NCBI GenBank assembly: GCA_019241085.1
Contig: JAFAXH010000025.1
Location: forward strand, 1 to 36,156
From: Verrucomicrobiota bacterium
GTDB lineage: Bacteria > Verrucomicrobiota > Verrucomicrobiia > Chthoniobacterales > SZAS-18
Direction: 5' to 3'
DNA: 36,156 nucleotides
Shown one piece after another: positions 24,166 to 32,853 of this stretch; positions within the stretch are counted from its first letter, which is position 1, and every line of letters starts with the position of its first letter. Under the pieces are notes generated by a model. It was not told the DNA's origin. It made no database searches and saw only the letters and a program-made list of their open reading frames with translations. A program made the position numbers and the translations under genes.

Positions 24166-25188
24166 TTAGCTCGACGGCGCGTTCTCGGGCCGGCTGGAGC
24201 GGTCTTCAAAAATGAAGTCGCTGTCTTCATCGTCGTTGCCGCGAGCGGCGTTGTTGTTGTTCTCACGCCACCGTGACATGGCATCGCGATGCGCGCGGCT
24301 GAGTTGGTCGAGCTTGGCCAGCGCCTCAGGCGGCAGCTTTTTGCGATCTTCCTCGGTCACGACCGGGCCGGAGAAAACCTCCTCGCCGTTCGCACGCCGC
24401 ACGGTGACGACGGGTTTGCCGTCTTGGTAAGTCAACTCGACCGTGCCGCTCTCGTCGCTGATAATCATCCGGGAATTTTCCCCGTCGATGGTCGTCGAGC
24501 GGCCGCGGTCGCCGTGGCGGATGATGATCTGCCGCCGGCCGGGACCGCTGCTTTCATTGTCGCCGCCACCGCCAAAGCCGTGGAAGAAATCGTGTGGCCC
24601 GAGGTGAAACCAATCCTGCTCGGGACCGCCGGACATGCCGCCGGGGCCACCGCCGCGGCCACGGCGCGGACCGTTCTCGTCACCTTGTGAGGGCGGGGGA
24701 CGGCGGACGAGCTTGGCGTTGACCGTCTGCGGCTGGCCTTTGCGCAGCAGCGTGAGGCTCACCGACGTGTTGTCGGGCGTGCCGTGAACAAGGGTGGCGA
24801 GTTGTTCAACGGCGACGAGTTTTTGATCGTTGAACATCTGGAGCAAATCGTAGCGCTGGATGCCCGCCGCGGCTGCCGGACTGTCGGGCACCACAGACTC
24901 GACGACCAAGCCGTAGCCGGGCGGCACGTTGAGTTGCTCGGTGAGCACGCGCGGCGGCGGGACGGTGACGACGCCGAGGAACGTCACCGGCTCATGGCTG
25001 CCGGGATGCATCATCATCATCATGTGCGGCGGCTGGGGCGGGTGTGGAGGCGCGGGCGGCTGCGCGCCTTGCTGCGGCGGTGGTGGCGGAGGCGGCGGCG
25101 GGCTTTGCGCAAAAACGGCGGCGGTCGGCAGCGCCGTGAGTGCGAATGCGGCGAAGACGGAAGTGAGACTGCGGGTGTTTGTTTTCAT
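24166..25188 (-). CDS. Exported PDZ-domain protein, third gene of the sigma operon
   Basis: A 340-residue protein. A signal peptide (MKTNTRSLTSVFAAFALTAL...AVFAQ, about 28 residues) leads into a Pro/Gln/His/Met-rich stretch (PPPPPPPPPQQ, HMMMMMHPGSHEP). One PDZ domain spans about 75-165, with carboxylate-binding-type GYGLVVESVVPDSPAAAAGI. A Gly/Arg-rich linker follows, then a beta segment resembling a short repeat (SGTVELTYQDGKPVVTVRRA), and an acidic C-terminus. There is no protease catalytic motif, so it is probably a binding or scaffold protein in the periplasm. It follows the anti-sigma gene by 49 bases on the same strand and likely belongs to the same regulon. Confidence 0.85.
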   Translation of the reverse strand: MKTNTRSLTSVFAAFALTALPTAAVFAQSPPPPPPPPPQQGAQPPAPPHPPQPPHMMMMMHPGSHEPVTFLGVVTVPPPRVLTEQLNVPPGYGLVVESVVPDSPAAAAGIQRYDLLQMFNDQKLVAVEQLATLVHGTPDNTSVSLTLLRKGQPQTVNAKLVRRPPPSQGDENGPRRGRGGGPGGMSGGPEQDWFHLGPHDFFHGFGGGGDNESSGPGRRQIIIRHGDRGRSTTIDGENSRMIISDESGTVELTYQDGKPVVTVRRANGEEVFSGPVVTEEDRKKLPPEALAKLDQLSRAHRDAMSRWRENNNNAARGNDDEDSDFIFEDRSSRPENAPSS

Positions 25189-25237
25189 GGAATGGATGGA
25201 TGAACTGAGTCGTTGTAGCGAGAGGGACGGTGGGTAA

Positions 25238-25798
25238 TCAAAGCGGGTGGTAGGCGGCGGTCCTGACTTCCGCGCGCGGGTAGGAAACTTCGAGCCGCGC
25301 GCCGGTGCGGCGGTCGCGCCAGCGGAGGGTATCGACGTAGTCGCGGCGCTCGCGACACACCACGGCGTCGGTGGAAAAAGCCGGGGCGATGTCGTCAAGA
25401 TCACCGATGGTTTGCTGGCGCGGCAGGGAGGAGGACGGCGCGAAGTCCATCTGGTTGGGAGCGACCGCAGCGTTTGTCGCAGCGAGGCCGGCGGGGAGCG
25501 GAGTGCGCGTCACGGAAACCGTGGACGAGTTCCGGTGCTGCCGCGCGGCGGCAGCCGTCAGCGTGGGCTGCACGGTCCAGACGAAACCTGCGAGCAGCAC
25601 GACGAGCAGCGCCGCGGCAGCCGGGGCGAGCAGCGACCCCCACCAGGCAGCGAACCAGGACGGACGCGCCGCATGCTCCGCCGACGCGAGCGATTGCTGG
25701 ATCGCGGCGGGCAGGCGCGGCGGGAGAGCGGCGGGAGAAAATTCCCGGCGCAAATCGGCGGCAAAAATTTCCAAAAGCTCGTCGTCTTCGTTCTTCAT
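25238..25798 (-). CDS. Probable membrane anti-sigma factor
   Basis: A 186-residue protein that I assign mainly by context. The N-terminal 50 residues (MKNEDDELLEIFAADLRREF) are a charged cytoplasmic helix region, then a single transmembrane segment LLAPAAAALLVVLLAGFVWT (about 56-76), then a periplasmic Thr/Ser/Ala-rich part ending in DAVVCRERRDYVDTLRWRDR and RLEVSYPRAEV. Its start overlaps the sigma gene stop by 4 bases (ATGA), the arrangement usual for ECF sigma/anti-sigma pairs. No zinc-binding HxxxCxxC motif is present, so it would not be a ZAS-type anti-sigma factor. Confidence 0.75.
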   Translation of the reverse strand: MKNEDDELLEIFAADLRREFSPAALPPRLPAAIQQSLASAEHAARPSWFAAWWGSLLAPAAAALLVVLLAGFVWTVQPTLTAAAARQHRNSSTVSVTRTPLPAGLAATNAAVAPNQMDFAPSSSLPRQQTIGDLDDIAPAFSTDAVVCRERRDYVDTLRWRDRRTGARLEVSYPRAEVRTAAYHPL

Positions 25799-26388
25799 AG
25801 AATGGCAGGTGTGACCAGTTGTTTACGCAAGGCAGCCAGGGCGTAGCGGGCGCGCGAGGCGGCGGTGTCGGGCGGGATGCCGAGCACCTCGGCGATTTGG
25901 GCAAAGGTCAGCTCGCCCCAGACTTTCAACACGAGCACCTCGCGTTGCGCCGCGGGCAACGTTTGCATGGCAGCTTCCAGCGCTGCGATGCGCCCGGCGT
26001 CCCCGGCGGTTTGATTTTCAAAAAAAGCAGTGGTTGTGGCTTCGGCGCCCGCCGTTTGTTCACGGTGCCGGCGGCGACGTTCGCGCCGCAAAAAATCGAG
26101 CGCGCTGGAACGCACCGCCGCGAAAAACAGCGCCGGGTTGGCGATTGCCCGTTCGCGGTGCCGCCGCCAGCAGCGCACAAACGCATCCTGCACGATGTCC
26201 TCGGCGTCCGCCGGCAGCGGCGCCCATTGCCGGGCGAACAGGAGCAGCCGCGGACCGATCTCTCGCAAACACTCGCGCCACGCGTGCAGGTCGCGCGGAG
26301 AAACGGTCTCTGCTGCGGCGGAAGCATCGCCGTCGTGGGCAAACCAAGGAACCAGTGAGGTGGCGGCGGAAACGGCGGCGGGTTCCAT
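25795..26388 (-). CDS. ECF-type RNA polymerase sigma factor
   Basis: A 197-residue sigma-70 family protein. Region 2 spans about 38-105, with ADAEDIVQDAFVRCWRRHRE for core binding and -10 recognition and FAAVRSSALDFLRRERRRRH. Region 4 spans about 130-190: QTLPAAQREVLVLKVWGELT then FAQIAEVLGIPPDTAASRAR, a clear helix-turn-helix. There is no sigma region 3, as expected for ECF factors. It is the first gene of an operon with the membrane anti-sigma and PDZ genes, suggesting envelope or extracytoplasmic signalling. ATG 26388 is the likely start. Confidence 0.93.
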   Translation of the reverse strand: MEPAAVSAATSLVPWFAHDGDASAAAETVSPRDLHAWRECLREIGPRLLLFARQWAPLPADAEDIVQDAFVRCWRRHRERAIANPALFFAAVRSSALDFLRRERRRRHREQTAGAEATTTAFFENQTAGDAGRIAALEAAMQTLPAAQREVLVLKVWGELTFAQIAEVLGIPPDTAASRARYALAALRKQLVTPAIL

Positions 26389-26412
26389 GCGTCGTGCGTG
26401 CGGATTTACTTC

Positions 26413-26437
26413 GACGTTATTAACGCCGCCGCGGTTC
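26413..26437 (-). promoter_or_regulatory. Candidate ECF-type promoter of the sigma operon
   Basis: On the minus strand GAACC (26437-26433) is followed by a 16-base spacer and CGTC (26416-26413), matching the common ECF pattern GAAC-N16-CGTC. It ends 24 bases before the sigma gene ATG, a sensible distance for a short leader. This suggests autoregulation. It is a pattern match only. Confidence 0.45.
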
Positions 26438-26447
26438 GATTTTGTCT

Positions 26448-26468
26448 AACGCCCGGCCGGCGTTTTTT
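26448..26468 (+). terminator. Weak candidate hairpin with T-run
   Basis: AACGCC (26448-26453) pairs with GGCGTT (26459-26464) around a 5-base loop, followed by T to 26468, a terminator shape on the plus strand. No plus-strand gene ends here. On the minus strand, the direction of the flanking genes, the hairpin lacks a trailing U-run, so it may only loosely insulate the sigma promoter from the DUF2851 gene. Confidence 0.25.
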
Positions 26469-26488
26469 CAAAAAGCCGAAATAATTTT

Positions 26489-27934
26489 TCAAAAACGTCC
26501 GACGCGTTCCGGGAAGCGGCAGCGGGCGCAGTCCGAGGCGTCGCGCTGGCAAAAATCCTCGTAAATTTGCAAGAGTCCCTGCTGACCAACGACCGTTTTC
26601 AAAAACGTCGCGTTGCGCTTTTTGTCATCACTAAAAAGCCGCACGGCTGCCGTTTCCACCCGGCGATTGGTCAGCCGCGCCGGCAACCGCGCGTATTGCG
26701 TCCAGGCCGGCTCACCGCGGGCGTGAACGGCGAGCGGGAAGAAAATGTTGGCGAGCATTTCGACCGCGCGCGTCTCGCCCACGAGCGCCCGCGCGTGTGC
26801 TCCGCGCGCAGCCCGCAGCGTCGCGTGAAAATTCCAGAATGGATCGCGCAATGCGCCGAGCACGCGCGGCACGTCGCGCAGCGGGTCCGGCGCATCGAGC
26901 AACGCGCGCACCATCGGCCACGCGCGCACCATCGCGGCCAGCGCGGCGAGCCGGCGCTGCGGATGATTGTCGGGCCGCAGGCCGTGCAAAGTCCACGCCG
27001 ACCGTGGCAACGTCAGACGCTGAAATTCGTCGCGGCGCGTCCACCATTGCTCCCAGCGGGCGCACAGATACGCGCGGGTCTCGCGCGCGTGCGCCGGGTC
27101 CGCGAGCGCGCTCGGTTCGGGTTGTTCCAAAAATCCGCCGAGACCGAGCAGGAGCGACACGGCGGCACCCGGTGCGCGCGCTTCCTCGGCGCGCAAAGTC
27201 GCCAGCGGCAGACATTGCGCAAGCAATGTGAAGGGGAGCTGATTTTCCTTGTAACCCAGCGCCGCGGCGAGGCTCAGAAACAGCGCTTCGTCCGCGCCGC
27301 GCGCCGCGGCCAGCCGCGCCCAGCGCGCGTGCTTGCGCGCGAGCCGATGCCGCGCCGCGGCCGCGAGCAGCGCGGCGACCCGGTCATCGGGCAATTCACG
27401 CAACGGCCCGACGCAGCGGCCGGGACGGGCGAGCGGCGTGGACGCAGGTGCCGCCAGGTCCAGTCCGCGCGGATCGAGCGCGATTTGCGCGATGAGCGCG
27501 TGCTGCGAATTGCGGGTGAAAAACGCGGGCGCATCGCGCGACGGCAGGTCGAAAAACAGGTGCAGCACGACGGCGTCGAACGCCGGGTTCACCGCGTGCC
27601 CGTGCCGTTCCCAATCCTCGGCCCGCAGGTCCAGCTCGACCGCGCCGCGCAACGTCGGCGCGCCCGGTCGATCAGGAAAACGGACGGCGGCTTCGCGAAA
27701 ATCCGGGCCGCTCTCGTGGTTCCACACGCCCGGTTGCACGATCTCGACTCGCTCGCCCGATGTGGTGGAAAAGCTCGCGCCGAAATCGCCCGCGAACCAG
27801 TGCGCCTGCCATTGCAATTCCGACTTCGCCGCGACGAGTTGCGCCGTCGTTGCGCCAGTCGCCGCATCGTTTTCCCCAATCGCCGGCGTCGGCTCCAGCA
27901 ACGCGGCGTAACGCTCGGCGGCCGGGTCGTCCAT
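26489..27934 (-). CDS. DUF2851 family protein
   Basis: A 481-residue protein of a family common in Bacteroidota and Verrucomicrobiota and of unknown function. Recognisable landmarks are ELQWQAHWFAGDF near the start, VEIVQPGVWNHESGPDFREA, the strand pair RGAVELDLRAEDWERHGH and FDAVVLHLFFD, ALGYKENQLPF in the middle, and the end GLLQIYEDFCQRDASDCARC, whose closely spaced Cys may bind a metal. It has no signal peptide or membrane segment. It lies 100 bases upstream of the sigma gene on the same strand and 19 bases after the PBP1A stop, so it could be read through from the PBP gene. Confidence 0.88.
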   Translation of the reverse strand: MDDPAAERYAALLEPTPAIGENDAATGATTAQLVAAKSELQWQAHWFAGDFGASFSTTSGERVEIVQPGVWNHESGPDFREAAVRFPDRPGAPTLRGAVELDLRAEDWERHGHAVNPAFDAVVLHLFFDLPSRDAPAFFTRNSQHALIAQIALDPRGLDLAAPASTPLARPGRCVGPLRELPDDRVAALLAAAARHRLARKHARWARLAAARGADEALFLSLAAALGYKENQLPFTLLAQCLPLATLRAEEARAPGAAVSLLLGLGGFLEQPEPSALADPAHARETRAYLCARWEQWWTRRDEFQRLTLPRSAWTLHGLRPDNHPQRRLAALAAMVRAWPMVRALLDAPDPLRDVPRVLGALRDPFWNFHATLRAARGAHARALVGETRAVEMLANIFFPLAVHARGEPAWTQYARLPARLTNRRVETAAVRLFSDDKKRNATFLKTVVGQQGLLQIYEDFCQRDASDCARCRFPERVGRF

Positions 27935-27953
27935 TGAGGAGGAAAAGAATCGC

Positions 27954-30776
27954 TCAATGTTCGAGCGGATTTTCTATCGTGCGCTTGATGAGTTGCGAGC
28001 CGTCGGGCAGCGTGACGATCTGCGTGTGCACCACGCGCCGCCGCGGCGTCGGCGACGGTGATGGCGCGCCGGCGGTTGGCGGCGGGCCGACCGGGACGGC
28101 GGCGGGCGGCGGCTGACCCGGTTGCTGGCTCGGCGCGGGTTCTTCCACCCGCGTCACGACGCCGTTGACAATCGTCACGTGCGACACCACCGGCGACGCG
28201 CGGCGGGTCGGCAATTGATCGACCGGCACGCTCTGGCCATTGGTCATTGTCACATGCGACACCGGGCCGGCGCGGCGCACCGGCAAGTTATTTGCATCAG
28301 GCACCACCGTCGGCTCCGGCGGCACGCTGCCGTTGTTGTTATTATTGGTGGCAGCGGCGGCTTGTTGTTGCTGCTGCTGTTGCTGCTGTTGCAAAGCGAG
28401 CTGTTGCTGACGCTGTTGTTGCGCGAGCGCCTGTTGACGCGCGGCTTCCTGCTGGCGCAACTGCGCTTCCCGCGCCGCGGCCTCGGTGCCGTCGAGGCCG
28501 ATGATCCTGCCCGTGCGCGCATCGACGATGTAGCGCGCGCCCGGCTCGTCGGAGGACGGCGGCGTTTGCTGCTGCTCCGAGTTCGGCTCCAACGGCGGCG
28601 GCGCCGTCGGCGTGGCGTTCGCCAAAGGCGCGACGGAAGCAGCGGACGCGCTGTTGTCGTTCGCCGCAACAGCCGGCGGCGTTGGCGTCGGGGCAAAAGC
28701 CCGGCCCGGCCCGGCAGCGCCGTGCAGCGCGAGGGCGGGGTAACGTTTCGTGGCCGCGCCAGGACCGCTGAGCGACGCCGCGGCTTGCATGAAATCCACC
28801 CAGATCGGCAACGCCAGCGCCGCGCCGTAACCGCGCGCCGAGATGGTCTGCGGCCGGTCGAAGCCGACCCAGACGGCGCACGTCAGACTCGTCGTGTAAC
28901 CGGCGAACCAGGCGTCTTTGAAATCATTCGTCGTCCCCGTTTTTCCCGCCGCCGGAACGCGCAAGCCAAGGCTCGCCGCCGACTTGCCCGTGCCTTCGGT
29001 GAGCACGCGTTCCATCAGGTCGCTGGTCAACTGCGCCGACTCCGCGCTCATCACCGTCGCGGCGCCTTCGTTGCCGCTGCCGCTGACCGCGCCGGGCGTG
29101 CGGTAGAGCGTCTCGCCGTCGGCGTTGTCGATGCGCTCGATGAGAAACGGTGTGCGCGCCACGCCCTTGTTCGGAAACGCCGTGTAGGCGCCCGCCAGCG
29201 CGCGCGGCGTCGCTTCAAACGCGCCGAGGTGCAGCGACGGTTGCGCGGGCGTTTTTTCATCGAGCAATCCCGCGCGTTGTGCCAGGCGATGCACGTTATC
29301 GCGGCCTGCCCATTCGCCCACCCGGATGGCCATGATGTTGCGCGACTGGATCAAGCCAACATCAGCCGACACCGTGCCGAGGAAGCGTCCGTCGGAATTG
29401 CCCGGCGACCAACGGTTGCTCGCCGGCACCAGCTCACCCGGCCGGATGGGGGAATCCTCCACCGGCGTCGTCGGCAGCATCCCGCGCTCGAACGCCGCCG
29501 CATAAACGAACGGCTTGAACGTCGAGCCGACCTGCCGCCCCGGCCGCGCCAGCGCGCGGTTGTAGGAACTTTCCTCGTAGGAACGTCCGCCGACCAGCGC
29601 GCGAATCGCGCCGGTCTTGTTGTCCACGGCGACCAGCGCGCCTTGCAAATAATCGGTCGCCGTTTCCTCGTTGCGATTGGACGCCGGATGCGCCGCGAGC
29701 CATGCCGCGCGCGTTTCGTGATTGTAGCCGCTCGTTTCTTCGACTTTTTCCAGGCGTGTGTTGACGGCGCGTTCGGCGGCGCGTTGCAACCGCGGATCGA
29801 GCGTGGTGTAAATGCGCAGCCCGCCGAGTTCGAGATCGTCGGAGCCGAGCAATTCGTCGAGCTGCGCGCGCACGGCGTCCATGCCGTAGTCGCGGCCGGC
29901 GAGCACGGTCGCCTGACCAGCTTTCGGTTGCACGCGCACTTCCTGCGATTTTGCGGCAGCGACCTCGGCGGGCGGCGCTTGTCCCAAAAGCTGGAGCCGG
30001 TCGAGCACGCTGTCGCGCTCCGTCCGCGCGCCGGCGGCGTTGCGCAACGGCGAGTTCGTATTTGGACTGCGCACGATGCCGGCGAGCAGGGCACTCTCGC
30101 TGAGATCCAGTTCCCGTGCCGCTTTGCCGAAGTAACGCCGCGCCGCTGTCTCGACGCCATACACGCCCGCGCCGAGATAAATGCGGTTCACGTAGGCTTC
30201 GAGAATCTGGTCTTTGGAATAACGCTTCTCGATCCGCGCGGCGACCATCGCTTCGAGCAATTTGCGGTGCAGCGTGCGCTCGCGCCCGAGCGGCAGCGCG
30301 TTGCGCGCGAGCTGCTGCGTGATCGTCGAGGCGCCCTCGCGCCGCCGGCTGCGCGAAACGTCGCGCACCATCGCCCGCGCGATGGCCGGGTAATCGACGC
30401 CGTGATGTTGATAAAAACGCTCGTCCTCGCGGGCGACGACGGCTTTCAAAAACCACGGCGACACGGCGGACAGCGGCACCACCTCGCGGTTCACGTTGTC
30501 AATGCGCCCGTGCAACGCGCCGTCGGCGTCGAACACCTCCGAGCGCGACGGAACCTGGCCGACCTTCGACAAATCGTAGCTGCCGGCCATCTGATAATAA
30601 ACCGTCAGCGCCGTGCCCGCGGCGATGGCGAAAATGAGCGTCCCCAGCGCGGTGGCAATGAGCGCAAACCGCACGAGCCGGCGCCCGAGCGTGCGCGGTC
30701 GCAACGGCACCGGCTCGGCGGCAACGGCGGCAGCGGCGGGCGCGGGCGGGGCGGAAGGAGCGGCGGGTTCGTTCAC
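27954..30776 (-). CDS. Class A penicillin-binding protein, PBP1A type, with a long low-complexity C-terminal tail
   Basis: A 940-residue bifunctional peptidoglycan synthase. One transmembrane helix lies at about 34-60. The GT51 glycosyltransferase domain has EDERFYQHHG (catalytic Glu near 117), GASTITQQLARN (148-159), KRYSKDQILEAYVNRIYLG and GVETAARRYFGK. The transpeptidase domain has STFK (S418/K421), SRN (478-480) and KTG (612-614). Normal family members end soon after residue 680. Here about 260 further residues are Pro/Ala/Gln/Asn-rich, with poly-Gln and poly-Asn runs (bases about 28340-28440) and three copies of a (V)xHVT/TQIV-N/D-G unit ahead of the C-terminus. GTG 30776 is preferred because no ATG fits before the membrane helix; it is uncertain. 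It is divergent from lnt across 139 bases. Confidence 0.93.
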   Translation of the reverse strand: MNEPAAPSAPPAPAAAAVAAEPVPLRPRTLGRRLVRFALIATALGTLIFAIAAGTALTVYYQMAGSYDLSKVGQVPSRSEVFDADGALHGRIDNVNREVVPLSAVSPWFLKAVVAREDERFYQHHGVDYPAIARAMVRDVSRSRRREGASTITQQLARNALPLGRERTLHRKLLEAMVAARIEKRYSKDQILEAYVNRIYLGAGVYGVETAARRYFGKAARELDLSESALLAGIVRSPNTNSPLRNAAGARTERDSVLDRLQLLGQAPPAEVAAAKSQEVRVQPKAGQATVLAGRDYGMDAVRAQLDELLGSDDLELGGLRIYTTLDPRLQRAAERAVNTRLEKVEETSGYNHETRAAWLAAHPASNRNEETATDYLQGALVAVDNKTGAIRALVGGRSYEESSYNRALARPGRQVGSTFKPFVYAAAFERGMLPTTPVEDSPIRPGELVPASNRWSPGNSDGRFLGTVSADVGLIQSRNIMAIRVGEWAGRDNVHRLAQRAGLLDEKTPAQPSLHLGAFEATPRALAGAYTAFPNKGVARTPFLIERIDNADGETLYRTPGAVSGSGNEGAATVMSAESAQLTSDLMERVLTEGTGKSAASLGLRVPAAGKTGTTNDFKDAWFAGYTTSLTCAVWVGFDRPQTISARGYGAALALPIWVDFMQAAASLSGPGAATKRYPALALHGAAGPGRAFAPTPTPPAVAANDNSASAASVAPLANATPTAPPPLEPNSEQQQTPPSSDEPGARYIVDARTGRIIGLDGTEAAAREAQLRQQEAARQQALAQQQRQQQLALQQQQQQQQQQAAAATNNNNNGSVPPEPTVVPDANNLPVRRAGPVSHVTMTNGQSVPVDQLPTRRASPVVSHVTIVNGVVTRVEEPAPSQQPGQPPPAAVPVGPPPTAGAPSPSPTPRRRVVHTQIVTLPDGSQLIKRTIENPLEH

Positions 30777-30915
30777 GATGGAAGAAATTTTGACGTGCGC
30801 CGGGAAAAGAAAATTCGGCTCCGCTGAAAAAAATTCGGGCGCGCGCTTCGCACCGGCCGCTGGTTTGCCCGGCAAGCCGGCTGCGCTATTTTGGCCGCCG
30901 CCGCCAACTTCCCTC

Positions 30916-32853
30916 ATGCCCGCCGATTTGCCAACTGCTCCCGCGCCGCCGCTGTCCACGGCCACGGCGGAGGCTTCATTTTTGGAGCAACGCCTGCCGC
31001 GCTGGCTGCGCGCGCTCTGGCCGTGGCTGGCGGCGGCGGCGAGCGGCGCGTTGCTCGTGCTGGCGTTTCCCGCCTGGAATCAGGCGTGGCTCGCATGGAT
31101 CGCGCTCGTGCCTTTGATCGCCGCCGTTTGGTCGGGCGTGCCAGCGCAAAAAGACGCGCTGGTTTTGGAAAAAAATCGTCGGCGCGTTTTTCTGCGTTCG
31201 CCGGACTTGCGTGCGGCGGCGCTCGGCTATGTCGCTGGCTTGGTTTTTTTCTGGTCGGTCTTTTCCTGGCTGACGACCGTGACCGCGCCGGGCCTCATCG
31301 CGCTCGGGCCATACATGGCGTTTTACTTCGCCTTCTGGACTTGGCTGCTCGCGCGGCTGCTGCGCTTGTTCGGTCAACGTTTCGGCCAGGAAACCGAGCT
31401 GCGCCCGCCGACAATTCCGAGCGCGACAGCGGCGCGTCGTCCGAAGAACTACGCGCCGCCCGAGCCACCGCGCGGGATGCTCCTCGGCAGCCTGTTTTCT
31501 TTTCGCGGTCTCGGCGGCGGGCCGGCGACGCGGCATTGGGTCTTGCGCTCGCGCTGGAATCTCGCGCTCGCTGCGCTCGGCGCGTCCGCCTGGGTCGCGC
31601 AGGAATGGGTGCGCTCGTGGCTTTTCAGCGGCTGGGGCTGGAACTCGCTCGGCGCGGCATTGCACGACAACACGCCGCTCATCCAACTCGCCCAATGGAC
31701 CGGCGTCGGCGGGCTGTCATTCCTCGTGGCTTTCGTGAACGTCATCGCCGCCGTCACCGTGCGACGCTTCGCGCTCGAGCTGCGACATCGCCGCGTGCGA
31801 CCGCACTTCGATTTCACGCTGACGCTCGCCGCGCTGCTCACGATTTTTGCCGCCGGCTTCGCGCAACTCCGGCCGTTCGGACCCGCGGCAGCCGAGGGCG
31901 AGACGACGCTGCGGGTGGCCTGCGTGCAGGCGGCGATCCCGCAAAATCAAAAGTGGGACCCCGAGTTTCAGCAACGCATTTTCGACACTTACAAAGAACT
32001 CACCGAGGTCGCCCTCGCGTATCGGCCGCAACTGCTCGTCTGGCCCGAGGCGGCGACGCCGCAGCCATTTTTGAACGAGCGCGCGAACTTCGATTTCGTC
32101 ATGAACTTCGCCGGGCGCGGCGGCTTCAATTTTCTGCTCGGCACCATCGACCAGGACTTCGACGCGGACACTGCGGGCACGCCGCCGTCGCAAACCAGCG
32201 CGCACGATTTCAACGCCGCGGTGCTGCTCACGCCCGGCGCGGCGGACCCGCCGCAGGTCTATCGCAAATTGCACCTCGTGCCCTTCGGCGAATTCGTGCC
32301 GTTCCGGAAAAGTTTCCCGCTCTTCGCATGGGTCGTCGGCGACCAGGTGCCGAGCGATTTCGAGCCGGGCGCGGAGCCGCAGGTTTTCGAGCTGCGCGCG
32401 CCGGCGTTGCGCGTCGCGCCGCTCATTTGTTTTGAAGACACCGTGGCGACGCTCGTGCGCCGCTTTGTCGTGCGTCAACCCGACGGCGGCGCGGGCGCGC
32501 AAGTGCTCGTTGATTTGACGAACGACGCCTGGTTCGAGCGCACCGCCGCCAGCCGGCAGCACGTCGCCGAAGCCGTGTTTCGCTGCGTGGAAACGCGCCG
32601 GCCGATGGTGCGCTGCGCGAACACAGGCGTCACCTGCGTGATCGACCGTTTCGGGCGCGTGCGGCAGATTTTGCGCACCGACTCAGACGGGACGTTTGGC
32701 CGCGGCGTGATGTTCGCCGAGATCGAAGTGCCGCGGGTCGATGCGCCGCTGCCGTTCTTCGCGCGGCACGGCGAAGTGTTTGCGCAAAGCTGCGCGGGCA
32801 TCGCGGTCGCCGCACTGTGCGCCACGTTTTTTCTGCGCCGCAAACATGAGTGA
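30916..32853 (+). CDS. lnt: Apolipoprotein N-acyltransferase
   Basis: Lnt adds the third acyl chain to the N-terminal Cys of lipoproteins at the periplasmic face of the inner membrane. The protein has 645 residues. The N-terminal half has multiple membrane helices (SGALLVLAFPAWNQAWLAWI, ALGYVAGLVFFWSVFSWLTT). The C-terminal nitrilase-like domain has the triad E378 (WPEAA), K451 (RKLHLVPFGEFVPFR) and C505 (LICFED). An extra Pro/Gly-rich loop of about 60 residues (about 152-212) makes it longer than the roughly 510-residue E. coli enzyme. The stop overlaps the next gene by 8 bases, implying translational coupling. Lipoprotein substrates are encoded in this window. Confidence 0.95.
   Translation: MPADLPTAPAPPLSTATAEASFLEQRLPRWLRALWPWLAAAASGALLVLAFPAWNQAWLAWIALVPLIAAVWSGVPAQKDALVLEKNRRRVFLRSPDLRAAALGYVAGLVFFWSVFSWLTTVTAPGLIALGPYMAFYFAFWTWLLARLLRLFGQRFGQETELRPPTIPSATAARRPKNYAPPEPPRGMLLGSLFSFRGLGGGPATRHWVLRSRWNLALAALGASAWVAQEWVRSWLFSGWGWNSLGAALHDNTPLIQLAQWTGVGGLSFLVAFVNVIAAVTVRRFALELRHRRVRPHFDFTLTLAALLTIFAAGFAQLRPFGPAAAEGETTLRVACVQAAIPQNQKWDPEFQQRIFDTYKELTEVALAYRPQLLVWPEAATPQPFLNERANFDFVMNFAGRGGFNFLLGTIDQDFDADTAGTPPSQTSAHDFNAAVLLTPGAADPPQVYRKLHLVPFGEFVPFRKSFPLFAWVVGDQVPSDFEPGAEPQVFELRAPALRVAPLICFEDTVATLVRRFVVRQPDGGAGAQVLVDLTNDAWFERTAASRQHVAEAVFRCVETRRPMVRCANTGVTCVIDRFGRVRQILRTDSDGTFGRGVMFAEIEVPRVDAPLPFFARHGEVFAQSCAGIAVAALCATFFLRRKHE

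Noticed and set aside
28122-30827. A 901-codon open frame on the plus strand opposite PBP1A
   Set aside because: PBP1A has complete catalytic motifs on the other strand. The plus-strand translation is Arg-rich, contains poly-Leu from the CAG-type repeats, and shows no domain.
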